This document shows, one piece after another, positions 7,171 to 14,301 of a stretch of DNA of 25,904 nt. The stretch covers positions 1 through 25,904 of the forward strand of contig UQBJ01000028.1 of NCBI GenBank assembly GCA_900539255.1, read 5' to 3'. The stretch comes from an uncultured Campylobacter sp. (GTDB lineage Bacteria; Campylobacterota; Campylobacteria; Campylobacterales; Campylobacteraceae). How positions within the stretch are numbered: the stretch's first letter is position 1; every line of letters begins with the position of its first letter. The position numbers and the translations under genes were made by a program. The notes under the pieces were generated by a model. The model was not told the DNA's origin. It saw nothing but the letters and a program-made list of their open reading frames with translations, and did no database searches.

Positions 7171-7860
7171 ATGAGTATGGGCGAGATTATCATCATCTTA
7201 ATCGTGGCTGTTTTGGTGCTAGGACCTGAAAAGCTGCCAAGCACGGCGGTGCAGATTGCCAAAATTTTAAAGGCACTCAAAAGGCAGGTTGATGATGCCA
7301 AAGAGAGCATAGAAAAGGAAATTCGCGTTAGCGAGATTAAAAAAGAAGCCGACAAATACAAAAACGAATTCAGCGAATACAACCAAAACATACGCAAAAA
7401 ACTGAGCTTTGAAGAGTTTGACGAGCTGAAAAAAGAGATTGTAGCAGACACTAACGCCATAAAAGATGACATAAATGCGATAGAAAAGGATTTAGCGAGT
7501 TTAGGAAATGAGCAAAATGCGGAGAATTCAGTAAATTCAAACGAAAATTCAGCAAATTTAAGCGAAAATTCAACACAAAATTCGCTAAATTCAAAAAGCA
7601 TAACTCAAAATTCAAGCGAAATTTCAGCAACAAGTGCCAAAAATTCAGCCCAAAGCGTGGCAAGCAAAAGCACAAAAACCGCCACGAAAGCCCAAACCAA
7701 CATAAAAGTCCAAGAAAACGCAAGCCAAGTGAGCGCAAAGGTGCAAGCAAAAACAAGCGCAAAAACCAAAACAAGCACCGCAAAAGCCCAAGAAAAAGCA
7801 GGCACGAAAACAAAAACCGCGAAAAAATCCAAAACCAAAATAGAGCAAGACAATGTTTGA
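7171..7860 (+). CDS. tatB: Sec-independent protein translocase TatB, with repeat-rich tail
   Basis: It is the membrane-anchored partner of TatC that receives folded twin-arginine substrates. From ATG 7171 (AAGGAC seven bases upstream) it has 229 residues. It opens MSMGEIIIILIVAVLVLGPE, the TatA/B hairpin with the conserved Gly-Pro, followed by an amphipathic helix (LPSTAVQIAKILKALKR) and a coiled region to about 110. Residues 113-163 are an Asn/Ser/Glu-rich repeat, and 164-229 a Lys/Ala/Thr-rich tail. TatB proteins vary in their tails, but this one is long: C. jejuni TatB is, as I recall, about 140 residues. The upstream in-frame ATG at 7132 lacks a ribosome-binding site and would spoil the N-terminal anchor. 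The stop overlaps tatC by eight bases. Confidence 0.9.
   Translation: MSMGEIIIILIVAVLVLGPEKLPSTAVQIAKILKALKRQVDDAKESIEKEIRVSEIKKEADKYKNEFSEYNQNIRKKLSFEEFDELKKEIVADTNAIKDDINAIEKDLASLGNEQNAENSVNSNENSANLSENSTQNSLNSKSITQNSSEISATSAKNSAQSVASKSTKTATKAQTNIKVQENASQVSAKVQAKTSAKTKTSTAKAQEKAGTKTKTAKKSKTKIEQDNV
7524..7646 (+). repeat. RAATTY array in tatB
   Basis: Ten RAATTY hexamers (AAATTC, GAATTC or AAATTT) within 123 bases, encoding Asn-Ser and Asn-Leu pairs in the frame R-AAT-TY. The block 7533-7583 matches 9032-9082 in queA at about 46 of 51 bases and in the same reading frame (peptide NSNENSANxxENSxQNS in both). Counts were made by eye. Confidence 0.75.
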
Positions 7861-8590
7861 TGAGTTAAAACCCCATTTAGCCGAGCTTCGCAAAAGACTT
7901 TTTATCTCTGTGCTTTGTGTTACCGTGCTTTTCTTTGTGTGCCTAGCGTTTAGCGAGCATATTTTAGCTATTTTGACAGCACCGCTTAAAAGCGCCTTGC
8001 CCGCATTTTCCAACAAAATCACCTTCGTGGAGCTTACCGAACCCCTTTTTACCACGATGAAAGTGAGTTTTTTCGCCGCTTTTATTTTGTCTTTGCCCGT
8101 GATTTTTTGGCAGTTTTGGAAATTTGTCGCCCCGGGACTTTATGACAATGAAAAAAAGCTTGTTTTGCCCTTTGTGAGCTTTGCTACGCTTATGTTTTTG
8201 CTAGGGGTTAGCTTTTGTTATTTTGTCGTTGTGCCGATGGCGTTTAGCTTTCTCATCAACTTCGGCGCGCGCGTGCAGGATTTAAACCCGCTCATCAGCA
8301 TAGGGCTTTATGTGGGCTTTTTTGTCAAGCTGATGATAGCCTTTGGGCTGGCGTTTGAGATGCCCGTGCTGACTTACTTTCTCGCAAAACTCGGGCTTGT
8401 CGATGATGCGTTTTTGAAAAGGCACTTTCGCGTGGCGGTTTTGCTGATTTTTATTTTCGCCGCGCTGATGACACCGCCTGATGTCATCTCACAATTTTTA
8501 ATGGCTATTCCGCTGTGCCTACTTTACGGGCTTTCCGTGTATATCGCCAAGCAAGTTAATCCCGCTAGCACCGAGCCAAGCGATGCTTGA
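7853..8590 (+). CDS. tatC: Sec-independent protein translocase TatC
   Basis: The polytopic core of the twin-arginine translocase, which binds the signal peptide. It has 245 residues and six predicted membrane segments. The N-terminus carries HLAELRKRL (8-16), the first-loop motif FVELTEPLFTTMKVSF (58-73) is conserved, and so is the membrane-embedded Glu169 in FGLAFEMP. It overlaps tatB at its start and queA at its end (both in an ATGnTTGA-type eight-base overlap), so the three genes are expected to be co-translated. Ribosome-binding sites are weak, in keeping with coupling. No tatA lies in the window; in Campylobacter it is usually elsewhere. Confidence 0.96.
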   Translation: MFDELKPHLAELRKRLFISVLCVTVLFFVCLAFSEHILAILTAPLKSALPAFSNKITFVELTEPLFTTMKVSFFAAFILSLPVIFWQFWKFVAPGLYDNEKKLVLPFVSFATLMFLLGVSFCYFVVVPMAFSFLINFGARVQDLNPLISIGLYVGFFVKLMIAFGLAFEMPVLTYFLAKLGLVDDAFLKRHFRVAVLLIFIFAALMTPPDVISQFLMAIPLCLLYGLSVYIAKQVNPASTEPSDA

Positions 8591-9704
8591 AGCGGATTTG
8601 TTGCTTTCAAGCTATGATTATGCCTTGCCAAAAGCCTGCATAGCAAGCCGTCCTGCTCGCCCAAAAGAAAGCGCAAAACTGCTGGTGTATGAGCGCAAAA
8701 GCGGGCGCATAAGGCACGCTAAATTTGGGGATTTGAGCGAGCTTTTGCCTGAGTGCGCCATAGTTTTTAACGATACCAAAGTCATCAAAGCGCGCATTTA
8801 TGGGCGCAAGCTAAACGGCACTGAGTGCGAGCTGTTTTTTCACAAGGCTTTGAGCGAGTTTGAATTTTTAGCGCAAATCAAAGGGCGCGTGAAAGTGGGC
8901 GAGATTTTAAATTTTAGCCACAATGTAAGTGCTGAAATTTTAGCCCTAAACGCTGATGGCACGCGCAAGGTGCGTTTTTTTAAGGCTGAGATAAAAGGCG
9001 AAAATGCCTTAAATTTAAGCCAAAATTTGCCAAATTCAAACGAAAATTCAGCAAATTTCGATGAAAATTCAGCACAAAATTCAAAGCGTGAGTTTTTGAA
9101 TTTGAGCGAAGTTTTAGCCCTACTTGAAAAGATAGGACACATACCCTTGCCCCCTTACATAAGGCGGGCTGATACAAAACAAGATAGCAAGGATTATCAA
9201 AGCATTTTTGCCAAAAACGCTGGTGCGGTTGCTGCGCCCACAGCGAGTCTGCATTTTTCGCGCAAAATGCTGGCGAATTTAAAAAAAACGCACGAAATCC
9301 ACACTCTCACGCTACACATAGGCGCAGGCACTTTCAAAGGCGTGGAGTGCGAGGACATAAGGGCGCACCAAATGCACGCTGAGAGCTTTTTTGCGGGGCA
9401 GGATTTGTTAAATTTGATAAAAAGCGACAAGGCGATTTTGGGTGTTGGCACGACTTGCACGAGGTGCATTGAATTTATGGCGCGCACAGGGCTTTTGAGC
9501 GGGCAGTGTGATTTGTTTTTGCACCCCAAAAACCCGCCACTTCGCCAAAACTATCTTTTGACAAATTTTCATCTGCCAAAATCCACGCTCATAATGCTTG
9601 TGGCAAGTTTCATAGGGCGAGAAAAAACGCTTGAAATTTATAGTGAAGCCATCAAAAAAGGCTATAAATTCTACTCTTATGGAGACGCGATGCTTGTTAT
9701 TTAG
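8583..9704 (+). CDS. queA: S-adenosylmethionine:tRNA ribosyltransferase-isomerase QueA, with insertion
   Basis: It transfers and isomerises the ribosyl group of SAM onto 7-aminomethyl-7-deazaguanine in tRNA, making epoxyqueuosine in queuosine synthesis. It has 373 residues against about 342 usually. Family landmarks are SSYDYALPKACIA (9-21), NDTKVIKARIYG (63-74), GHIPLPPYIRR (185-195), HIGAGTFKGVE (245-255), GVGTTCTRCIE (287-297) and NFHLPKSTL (328-336). The excess length is a repeat-rich insertion at about 140-168, between the first domain and GHIPLPPY, made of RAATTY units. It ends in an eight-base tail-to-tail overlap with mrdA on the other strand. Confidence 0.95.
   Translation: MLEADLLLSSYDYALPKACIASRPARPKESAKLLVYERKSGRIRHAKFGDLSELLPECAIVFNDTKVIKARIYGRKLNGTECELFFHKALSEFEFLAQIKGRVKVGEILNFSHNVSAEILALNADGTRKVRFFKAEIKGENALNLSQNLPNSNENSANFDENSAQNSKREFLNLSEVLALLEKIGHIPLPPYIRRADTKQDSKDYQSIFAKNAGAVAAPTASLHFSRKMLANLKKTHEIHTLTLHIGAGTFKGVECEDIRAHQMHAESFFAGQDLLNLIKSDKAILGVGTTCTRCIEFMARTGLLSGQCDLFLHPKNPPLRQNYLLTNFHLPKSTLIMLVASFIGREKTLEIYSEAIKKGYKFYSYGDAMLVI
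9011..9103 (+). repeat. RAATTY array in queA
   Basis: Seven RAATTY hexamers in the 72 bases 9011-9082, and an eighth (GAATTT, 9098-9103) just after. It encodes the Asn/Ser-rich insertion of QueA. The 27 bases 9032-9058 are identical to 7533-7559 in tatB, and the similarity continues to 9082. Confidence 0.75.
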
Positions 9705-11508
9705 CGCGTTTTTTGGGCTTTTGATACTGCCTTTGCAAGTAGCCAAGCTCTAAAAGTTTTTCGTAAATTTTTATGGCTAAGGCGTTTGTCGTCATCGTTT
9801 TGCCGCCGTGTTCAAGTAGGACGGTAACGACATATTTGGGCTTGTCATAGGGCGCAAAACTTGTGAGCCAAGTGTGCGAGCGTGAGTAATACTCCAAATC
9901 CTTTTCTCTAATGTTGCGTTTTTCGGTTTGCGAAAAGCCCACAACCTGCGCCGTGCCTGTTTTTGCCGCTACATTTAAGGGCAGGTATTGAAAGTAGCGG
10001 TAGGCTGTGCCGCCGGGTTCTTTTGCGACTGCGAGCATTGCTTCTTTGATGAGCGGAAGTTGGTTTTTTTCAAAGGGCGTGAAAAGCTCATCTTGCGCGC
10101 TTGCATTTTGCTCGCTTTTCACAAAATGCGGTGTTACGCGCTTGCCTGATGCGATTTGAGCTGTGTATTTAGCGATTTGCATAGGGGTTACGAGAAAGTT
10201 GCCTTGCCCTATGCTTGTATTAAGCGTTTCTCCGCGAAACCAAGCCGCATTGTAACGGCGCAGTTTCCACTCTCTGTGCGGCATAATGCCGATAAATTCA
10301 TTTGGCAAATCCACGCCCGTTTTTGAGCCAAAGCCCATTTTAAGCAGTGTCGGGGCGATTTTGTCTATGCCTACTTTAAGCGCGCCTTCGTAAAAATAAA
10401 TATCACAGCTGTGCTTGATAGCATCGCGCAAATCCATAGCCCCGTGTCCTATGCGATTCCAGCAGCGAAACAAGCGGTTGCTTAACTCCACAGCGCCCGA
10501 GCAGTAAAATGTGCCTTTGGCGTTAAATGCACCTGAATTTAAGTAAGAAAGCCCAACGCCCATTTTCACAACAGAACCCGGCGGATAAAGTCCGTTTATC
10601 ATTTTGTTGATGAAAGGGTGTTCGGGGGATTCGTTAAGCTCTTGCCACTGACTTGCTGAAATGCCGCTTACAAAAAGGTTTAAATCATACTCAGGAAAAG
10701 AACCAGCCGCGAGTATAGAGCCATCATCAGCGTCCATTATAATCGCCACGCCCGCATTTTCGGCAAAAACCTTTGTCAAAAAGCGTTGCAACTCTATATC
10801 TATGCTTAAAATCAAATCTTGGGATTTGGGGTTTGTGTAAAAAAGCTCTTCGATTTCTTTGTTAAAGGCATTGACTTTGACTTCTCTAACGCCCTTTTCG
10901 CCTTGCAAAATCGCATTATAATACTTCTCAACGCCGCTTTTACCAACATAGCGCGTGAGTTTTGCTATTTCATTTTCTTTCATCTCTTGCAAATTCGCCT
11001 TGCCTATGTAGCCGATGATATGGCTTGCAATGTTTTCATAAGGATAACTGCGCTTAACCGTTGGTAAAATCCTTAAATTCTCGCGCAAATTCAGCTCAGA
11101 ATAAGCTGCTATCATATCTTTGTAAGGCACAAATTCAGCCACTTCGATAAAATCTTGATTATAATAAGAATCTTCTCTAATGTAGTTTCTGCGGAGCATT
11201 GTTGTGTTTATGTCGGGGAAAAACTGCGCGAAAAAGGCGATTTCTTCGTCCAAAAGTTTGCGATTTTCTTTTTTTATGTGCAAATAAGGCTTCATCGCTA
11301 TGCTAAAACCAAGGTCATTTGACGCGAGCAAACGCCCCTTTGTGTCAAAGATAAGCCCACGAATAGGCGCTATAAACTGCGTTTTAACGGCGTTTTGCCT
11401 TGCCATTTCTTCATAATACACATTTGATTTGATAGCTAAATAATACACCCTGCTTAAAAGCAGTACAAACACCACAAAGATAAAAGCCATCACCAAGCGA
11501 AGTCTCAT
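9697..11508 (-). CDS. mrdA: Penicillin-binding protein 2 (rod-shape transpeptidase)
   Basis: The class B transpeptidase that crosslinks sidewall peptidoglycan with the RodA/MreBCD elongasome. It has 603 residues. One N-terminal membrane anchor (about 5-25) is followed by the pedestal/dimerisation region and the transpeptidase domain, with catalytic Ser312 in PGSVVK (310-315), the second motif SCD (367-369) and KTGTA (516-520). ATG 11508 overlaps the stop of the upstream membrane protein gene (ATGA) and follows AAAGGCGG. The C-terminal Lys/Arg-rich tail ends in the tail-to-tail overlap with queA. It is the last gene of the long minus-strand run. Confidence 0.96.
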   Translation of the reverse strand: MRLRLVMAFIFVVFVLLLSRVYYLAIKSNVYYEEMARQNAVKTQFIAPIRGLIFDTKGRLLASNDLGFSIAMKPYLHIKKENRKLLDEEIAFFAQFFPDINTTMLRRNYIREDSYYNQDFIEVAEFVPYKDMIAAYSELNLRENLRILPTVKRSYPYENIASHIIGYIGKANLQEMKENEIAKLTRYVGKSGVEKYYNAILQGEKGVREVKVNAFNKEIEELFYTNPKSQDLILSIDIELQRFLTKVFAENAGVAIIMDADDGSILAAGSFPEYDLNLFVSGISASQWQELNESPEHPFINKMINGLYPPGSVVKMGVGLSYLNSGAFNAKGTFYCSGAVELSNRLFRCWNRIGHGAMDLRDAIKHSCDIYFYEGALKVGIDKIAPTLLKMGFGSKTGVDLPNEFIGIMPHREWKLRRYNAAWFRGETLNTSIGQGNFLVTPMQIAKYTAQIASGKRVTPHFVKSEQNASAQDELFTPFEKNQLPLIKEAMLAVAKEPGGTAYRYFQYLPLNVAAKTGTAQVVGFSQTEKRNIREKDLEYYSRSHTWLTSFAPYDKPKYVVTVLLEHGGKTMTTNALAIKIYEKLLELGYLQRQYQKPKKRAK

Positions 11509-12011
11509 TTTACCGCCTTTCTAAAAATGAGATAGCAAAGGGCTGATTCAACGAGCATATCGGCAAGGTATTCCCCGCCAAAAAGCTTAAAATCGCTCGT
11601 GTCGATATAAGAAAGCACATTGTCAATCACAAAAAGCAAAACATAAGCACAAACGCAAAACAAAATAGGCAAAATCCTGCCGATAGTGAAATTTATCCTT
11701 ATCCAGTCGGCACAAAAATAATAAAAAGCAAAAAAAGCAAAGCACGATGAAAAAAGATAAAAATCGTGCGTAATGTCGATAAACACGAGATAAAAAAGAG
11801 AAAAATACCAGCGAAAATCCAGCTCATAAAGTGTCTGCTCGCTTTCGTGCAATAAAACAAACATATAGTTGAAAAAAAAGCCGATGAGCAAGGGCAGCGG
11901 AAAAATGGAGCTAAAAATTTGATAAAACACAAAGAAAAAGCCCAAAATCAAATACGAACCGCTGAAAAAATGGTGCTTTTCTGTGCTTCCAAAACGGCGT
12001 TGTTTAGGCAT
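11505..12011 (-). CDS. MreD-like integral membrane protein
   Basis: A 168-residue, phenylalanine-rich hydrophobic protein with about five membrane segments. Direct similarity to MreD cannot be judged by eye, but the size, topology and position immediately upstream of mrdA (ATGA overlap) fit an MreD-type elongasome component; C. jejuni has a membrane protein of unknown function in the same place, as I recall. ATG 12011 is preceded by AGGACGAG and overlaps the end of engB by eight bases. The bond with the PBP2 gene is the best clue to its role. Confidence 0.75.
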   Translation of the reverse strand: MPKQRRFGSTEKHHFFSGSYLILGFFFVFYQIFSSIFPLPLLIGFFFNYMFVLLHESEQTLYELDFRWYFSLFYLVFIDITHDFYLFSSCFAFFAFYYFCADWIRINFTIGRILPILFCVCAYVLLFVIDNVLSYIDTSDFKLFGGEYLADMLVESALCYLIFRKAVK

Positions 12012-12888
12012 TTGCTCGTCCTAGTGTGTGGGTTATAAGCGCGTTTTCAAGCTGAGCTAAGCCCGTGTTTTTGGCACTTGAAACAAGCAAGGCGTTTGGG
12101 TAAGTTTTGCAAAGCTTTGTTTTTTGGCTTTGGTTGAGTTTGTCCGCCTTTGTGAAAACTTGCAAAATGCTTTGGCTTGGGCTTTTAAGGCTTTGCAAAT
12201 ACTCATTTATGCTTTCATCAAGGGCTAAATTCTCGTGTCTTGCGTCTCGCAAATGCACGAAAAGCCTTATGGCTTGGCGTTTTTTCAAAAACTCGTCTAA
12301 ATTTTTGTCCCACTCAGCCCTTTGGGCGTGCGAAACTTTGGCATAACCAAAACCGGGCAAATCCACAAAAATAAGCGTGAATTTGTCGCTTTGGTTTGAA
12401 TTTGTGCTTGAATTTAAATTTTTGCACGCTTTTGCGTTTGAATTCTTGCACGAAGTTAAAATGAAATTTGAATTCTCACACGCATTTAAATTTGTGCTTA
12501 AATTTTCGTGCGAATTTAAATTTTCTTTTGAATTTTCGCTTTGAAATTTAGCGTTTTGACTTGAATTTTCGCCCAAATTTAAATTTTTGCTTTCATTGCC
12601 TTGCGAATTTAAATCTTGCTTTGAATTTGCGCCTGAATTTTCAAGCGCATTTTCGCTTAAATTTTGCTCTTTTAAATTCAGCTTAAAACTCACTTCGAAA
12701 AAGTTGATAAGCCTTGTTTTGCCCGGCGTAGCTGAGCTTTTGGCTAGGTTTTTTTGGCGAGTTAGGGCGTTGATGAGTGAGCTTTTGCCGACATTTGAAC
12801 GCCCCAAAAAAGCCACTTCGCTCAAAGCAAAATGCGGACTTTGCGAAAAATTTGTGGCTGAGATGATGAATTTTGCGCTAGTAATCAT
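12004..12888 (-). CDS. engB: Ribosome-biogenesis GTPase EngB (YsxC/YihA) with a ~100-residue insertion
   Basis: A small GTPase needed for 50S subunit assembly. All motifs are present: G1 GRSNVGKS (29-36), G2 region TPGKT (54-58), G3 DLPGFGYAK (176-184), G4 TKAD (246-249) and G5 SSAK (270-273). Family members usually have about 195-200 residues; this has 294. The excess is one Asn/Ser/Lys/Glu-rich low-complexity block at about 70-168, inserted between the switch I strand (INFFEVSFKL) and the strand leading to G3 (KFTLIFVDLPG), a beta-hairpin turn where an insertion could be tolerated. The frame is open throughout. It overlaps lptA by ATGA and the MreD-like gene by eight bases. Confidence 0.94.
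   Translation of the reverse strand: MITSAKFIISATNFSQSPHFALSEVAFLGRSNVGKSSLINALTRQKNLAKSSATPGKTRLINFFEVSFKLNLKEQNLSENALENSGANSKQDLNSQGNESKNLNLGENSSQNAKFQSENSKENLNSHENLSTNLNACENSNFILTSCKNSNAKACKNLNSSTNSNQSDKFTLIFVDLPGFGYAKVSHAQRAEWDKNLDEFLKKRQAIRLFVHLRDARHENLALDESINEYLQSLKSPSQSILQVFTKADKLNQSQKTKLCKTYPNALLVSSAKNTGLAQLENALITHTLGRANA
12398..12679 (-). repeat. RAATTY array in engB
   Basis: Twenty RAATTY hexamers (GAATTT, AAATTT, GAATTC, AAATTC) in 282 bases, counted by eye, about one per 14 bases and mostly separated by 3-12 bases. They encode Asn-Ser and Asn-Leu pairs in the frame R-AAT-TY. The array corresponds to the extra block of EngB. Units are imperfect and vary in spacing, so it is a motif array rather than a strict tandem repeat. 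Confidence 0.8.
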
Positions 12889-13340
12889 TTTTTATCCAGC
12901 TCAAAGGTAAATTTCACGGGCTTTTGCTCCACGCTCATCACGGTGTAGCTTTCTTGTTTTTTGTCGATGATGATGGTTTCGCCGACAAGTTTTTGGTTGC
13001 TTTGGGCTTCTTCGACTACTGCATTGCCCTTAATCTCGTAAATTTCATTTGCCACATCATAGCTTAGCTCATCGCCGCGCCCCTTGTAGAGCTTGTTTTT
13101 CAGCATTATCTCAAAGCGCGCATCGCCCAAAGCCCTGTAAAATTTAGCCCTGCGGTTTTTGTCTGTGGTGATGATGAGCTTATTTGTGCGCAAAATGTCC
13201 TTGTCGCGCTTGACAAAAACGCCCCCGCTCAACACATTTTCGCCCTTTTTTTCATCAGCGTAAAAATGCGCCGCACGCACTTCTACTTGCTCGCCAAAGG
13301 CGCAAAGTGCTAAAACACAGAGCAAAATCAATCGAACCAC
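12885..13340 (-). CDS. lptA: Lipopolysaccharide transport protein LptA (OstA-like)
   Basis: A periplasmic beta-jellyroll protein that bridges LptC to the outer-membrane LptD during LPS or LOS export. It has 151 residues with an N-terminal signal peptide (MVRLILLCVLALCAFGE). The OstA pattern is visible: VEVRAAHFYADEKKGENVLSG, then a repeat of strands with TNKLIITTDK and YKGRGDELSYDVANEIYEIKG. The start is a GTG at 13340, preceded by AAGGGG; a TTG three codons later is an alternative. It overlaps lptC by 13 bases and engB by four. Confidence rests on the pattern plus the kdsC-lptC-lptA order. Confidence 0.88.
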   Translation of the reverse strand: MVRLILLCVLALCAFGEQVEVRAAHFYADEKKGENVLSGGVFVKRDKDILRTNKLIITTDKNRRAKFYRALGDARFEIMLKNKLYKGRGDELSYDVANEIYEIKGNAVVEEAQSNQKLVGETIIIDKKQESYTVMSVEQKPVKFTFELDKK

Positions 13341-13840
13341 GCCTTAACCCCTTGAATTTTCAGCACTTTTTTAGGCACATTATACTCAAACGCCGCGCCT
13401 GTGAGTAAGTTTTCTTTACGATATACCTTAAAATCGGACTTTGTGCTTAAAATTTTCTTTTTATTGTCGTAAAATAGCCGTTGTGTCTCAACGCGAGTGC
13501 CATTGTCATCAGCATAGCGCACATTTCCTTGCAGTGTCGTGTCATTTTGCGTTAAGACAAGCGTGTTTGCGCTTGCGTTAAAATCAAAGCCATACACAAA
13601 AACCTTGTTGAAAATATCTTTGTCTAAATACCTTTGCCAGCTTGCTGCTTGGTAGTTTGCCTTTGTGCTGCTCGCGTTAAGCTCGAAAATATCAAGTTTG
13701 TTTGCTTCAATGTTCTTAAAATCCACGCTTGGGGGCTTAAAATCGATGAGATAAAATTCCTGCAAACTCAAAAACACAAGAGTGAGCGAAAAAAGCCCCA
13801 TCAGCACCGCAAAAATCCTTACCGCCAAAGCCTTGCCCAC
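13328..13840 (-). CDS. lptC: LPS export ABC system protein LptC
   Basis: A single-pass inner-membrane protein that receives LPS from LptB2FG and passes it to LptA. It has 170 residues with an N-terminal membrane helix (about 8-27). The rest is a periplasmic beta-jellyroll containing the LptC-like stretch ATLQGNVRYADDNGTRVETQRLFYD in its middle (see residues about 100-125) and ending in KKVLKIQGVKAW. The start is uncertain: GTG 13840, overlapping kdsC by 22 bases with no clear ribosome-binding site, or TTG 13828, preceded by AAGG. It lies between kdsC and lptA as expected. Confidence 0.85.
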   Translation of the reverse strand: MGKALAVRIFAVLMGLFSLTLVFLSLQEFYLIDFKPPSVDFKNIEANKLDIFELNASSTKANYQAASWQRYLDKDIFNKVFVYGFDFNASANTLVLTQNDTTLQGNVRYADDNGTRVETQRLFYDNKKKILSTKSDFKVYRKENLLTGAAFEYNVPKKVLKIQGVKAWFD

Positions 13841-14301
13841 TCTTTTTGCATTTTGTTTTTTTGGACTAAAATCTCTATCATCTGCGCCACTGCGCCCTTG
13901 CCGCCGCTAAATTTCAGCCTTTTGCCGACATCAATGAAAGCATCTTTTGGCGTAAAGGCGAATTTAACGGCGTTTAAAAGCTCTGTATCGTTGTAGTAAT
14001 CCCCTATGGCAGCGCATTGTGAAAGGCTTAAATTCAGCTTTTTTAGGATAGTTTGCGCGCAAGCAAGTTTGTCCTTGATACCTTGATAAACAAGGTCGAT
14101 TTTCAAGTCTCTTGCACGCAAATTCACGCACTCGCTTTGCCGTCCTGTGATGATGACGGCTTTTTTGCCAAGTTTGAGCCACGCTTCTATGGCTGCGCCG
14201 TCTTTGACATTAAATTCCTTCATCTCCACGCCGTTTGCGCTGTATATGATTTTGCCATCGGTTAGGCAGCCATCAATGTCTAAAAAAATCAGCTCTATCA
14301 T
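13819..14301 (-). CDS. kdsC: 3-deoxy-D-manno-octulosonate 8-phosphate phosphatase
   Basis: A HAD-superfamily type C0 phosphatase that releases Kdo from Kdo-8-phosphate for lipid A-core synthesis. It has 160 residues. Motif I is DIDGCLTDG (8-16), the middle is FNVKDGAAI (30-38) and motif II is ITGRQS (50-55). Motif IV is GDYYND, where many KdsC enzymes have GDDxND; one acidic residue is thus changed to Tyr, as I recall also for Campylobacter relatives. GGKGAV near the C-terminus is typical of KdsC. ATG 14301 overlaps the stop of rlpA (ATGA). Confidence 0.93.
   Translation of the reverse strand: MIELIFLDIDGCLTDGKIIYSANGVEMKEFNVKDGAAIEAWLKLGKKAVIITGRQSECVNLRARDLKIDLVYQGIKDKLACAQTILKKLNLSLSQCAAIGDYYNDTELLNAVKFAFTPKDAFIDVGKRLKFSGGKGAVAQMIEILVQKNKMQKEWARLWR

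Noticed and set aside
7451..8055. Long minus-strand frames opposite tatB and tatC
   Set aside because: They run antisense to clearly conserved tatB and tatC, have Phe/Leu/Cys-rich compositions typical of the reverse of Lys/Ala-rich coding, and have no gene signals.
12398..12679. CRISPR-like or tandem repeat array
   Set aside because: Units are only about six bases, spacing is irregular, spacers are not unique sequences of fixed length, and the frame stays open within engB.
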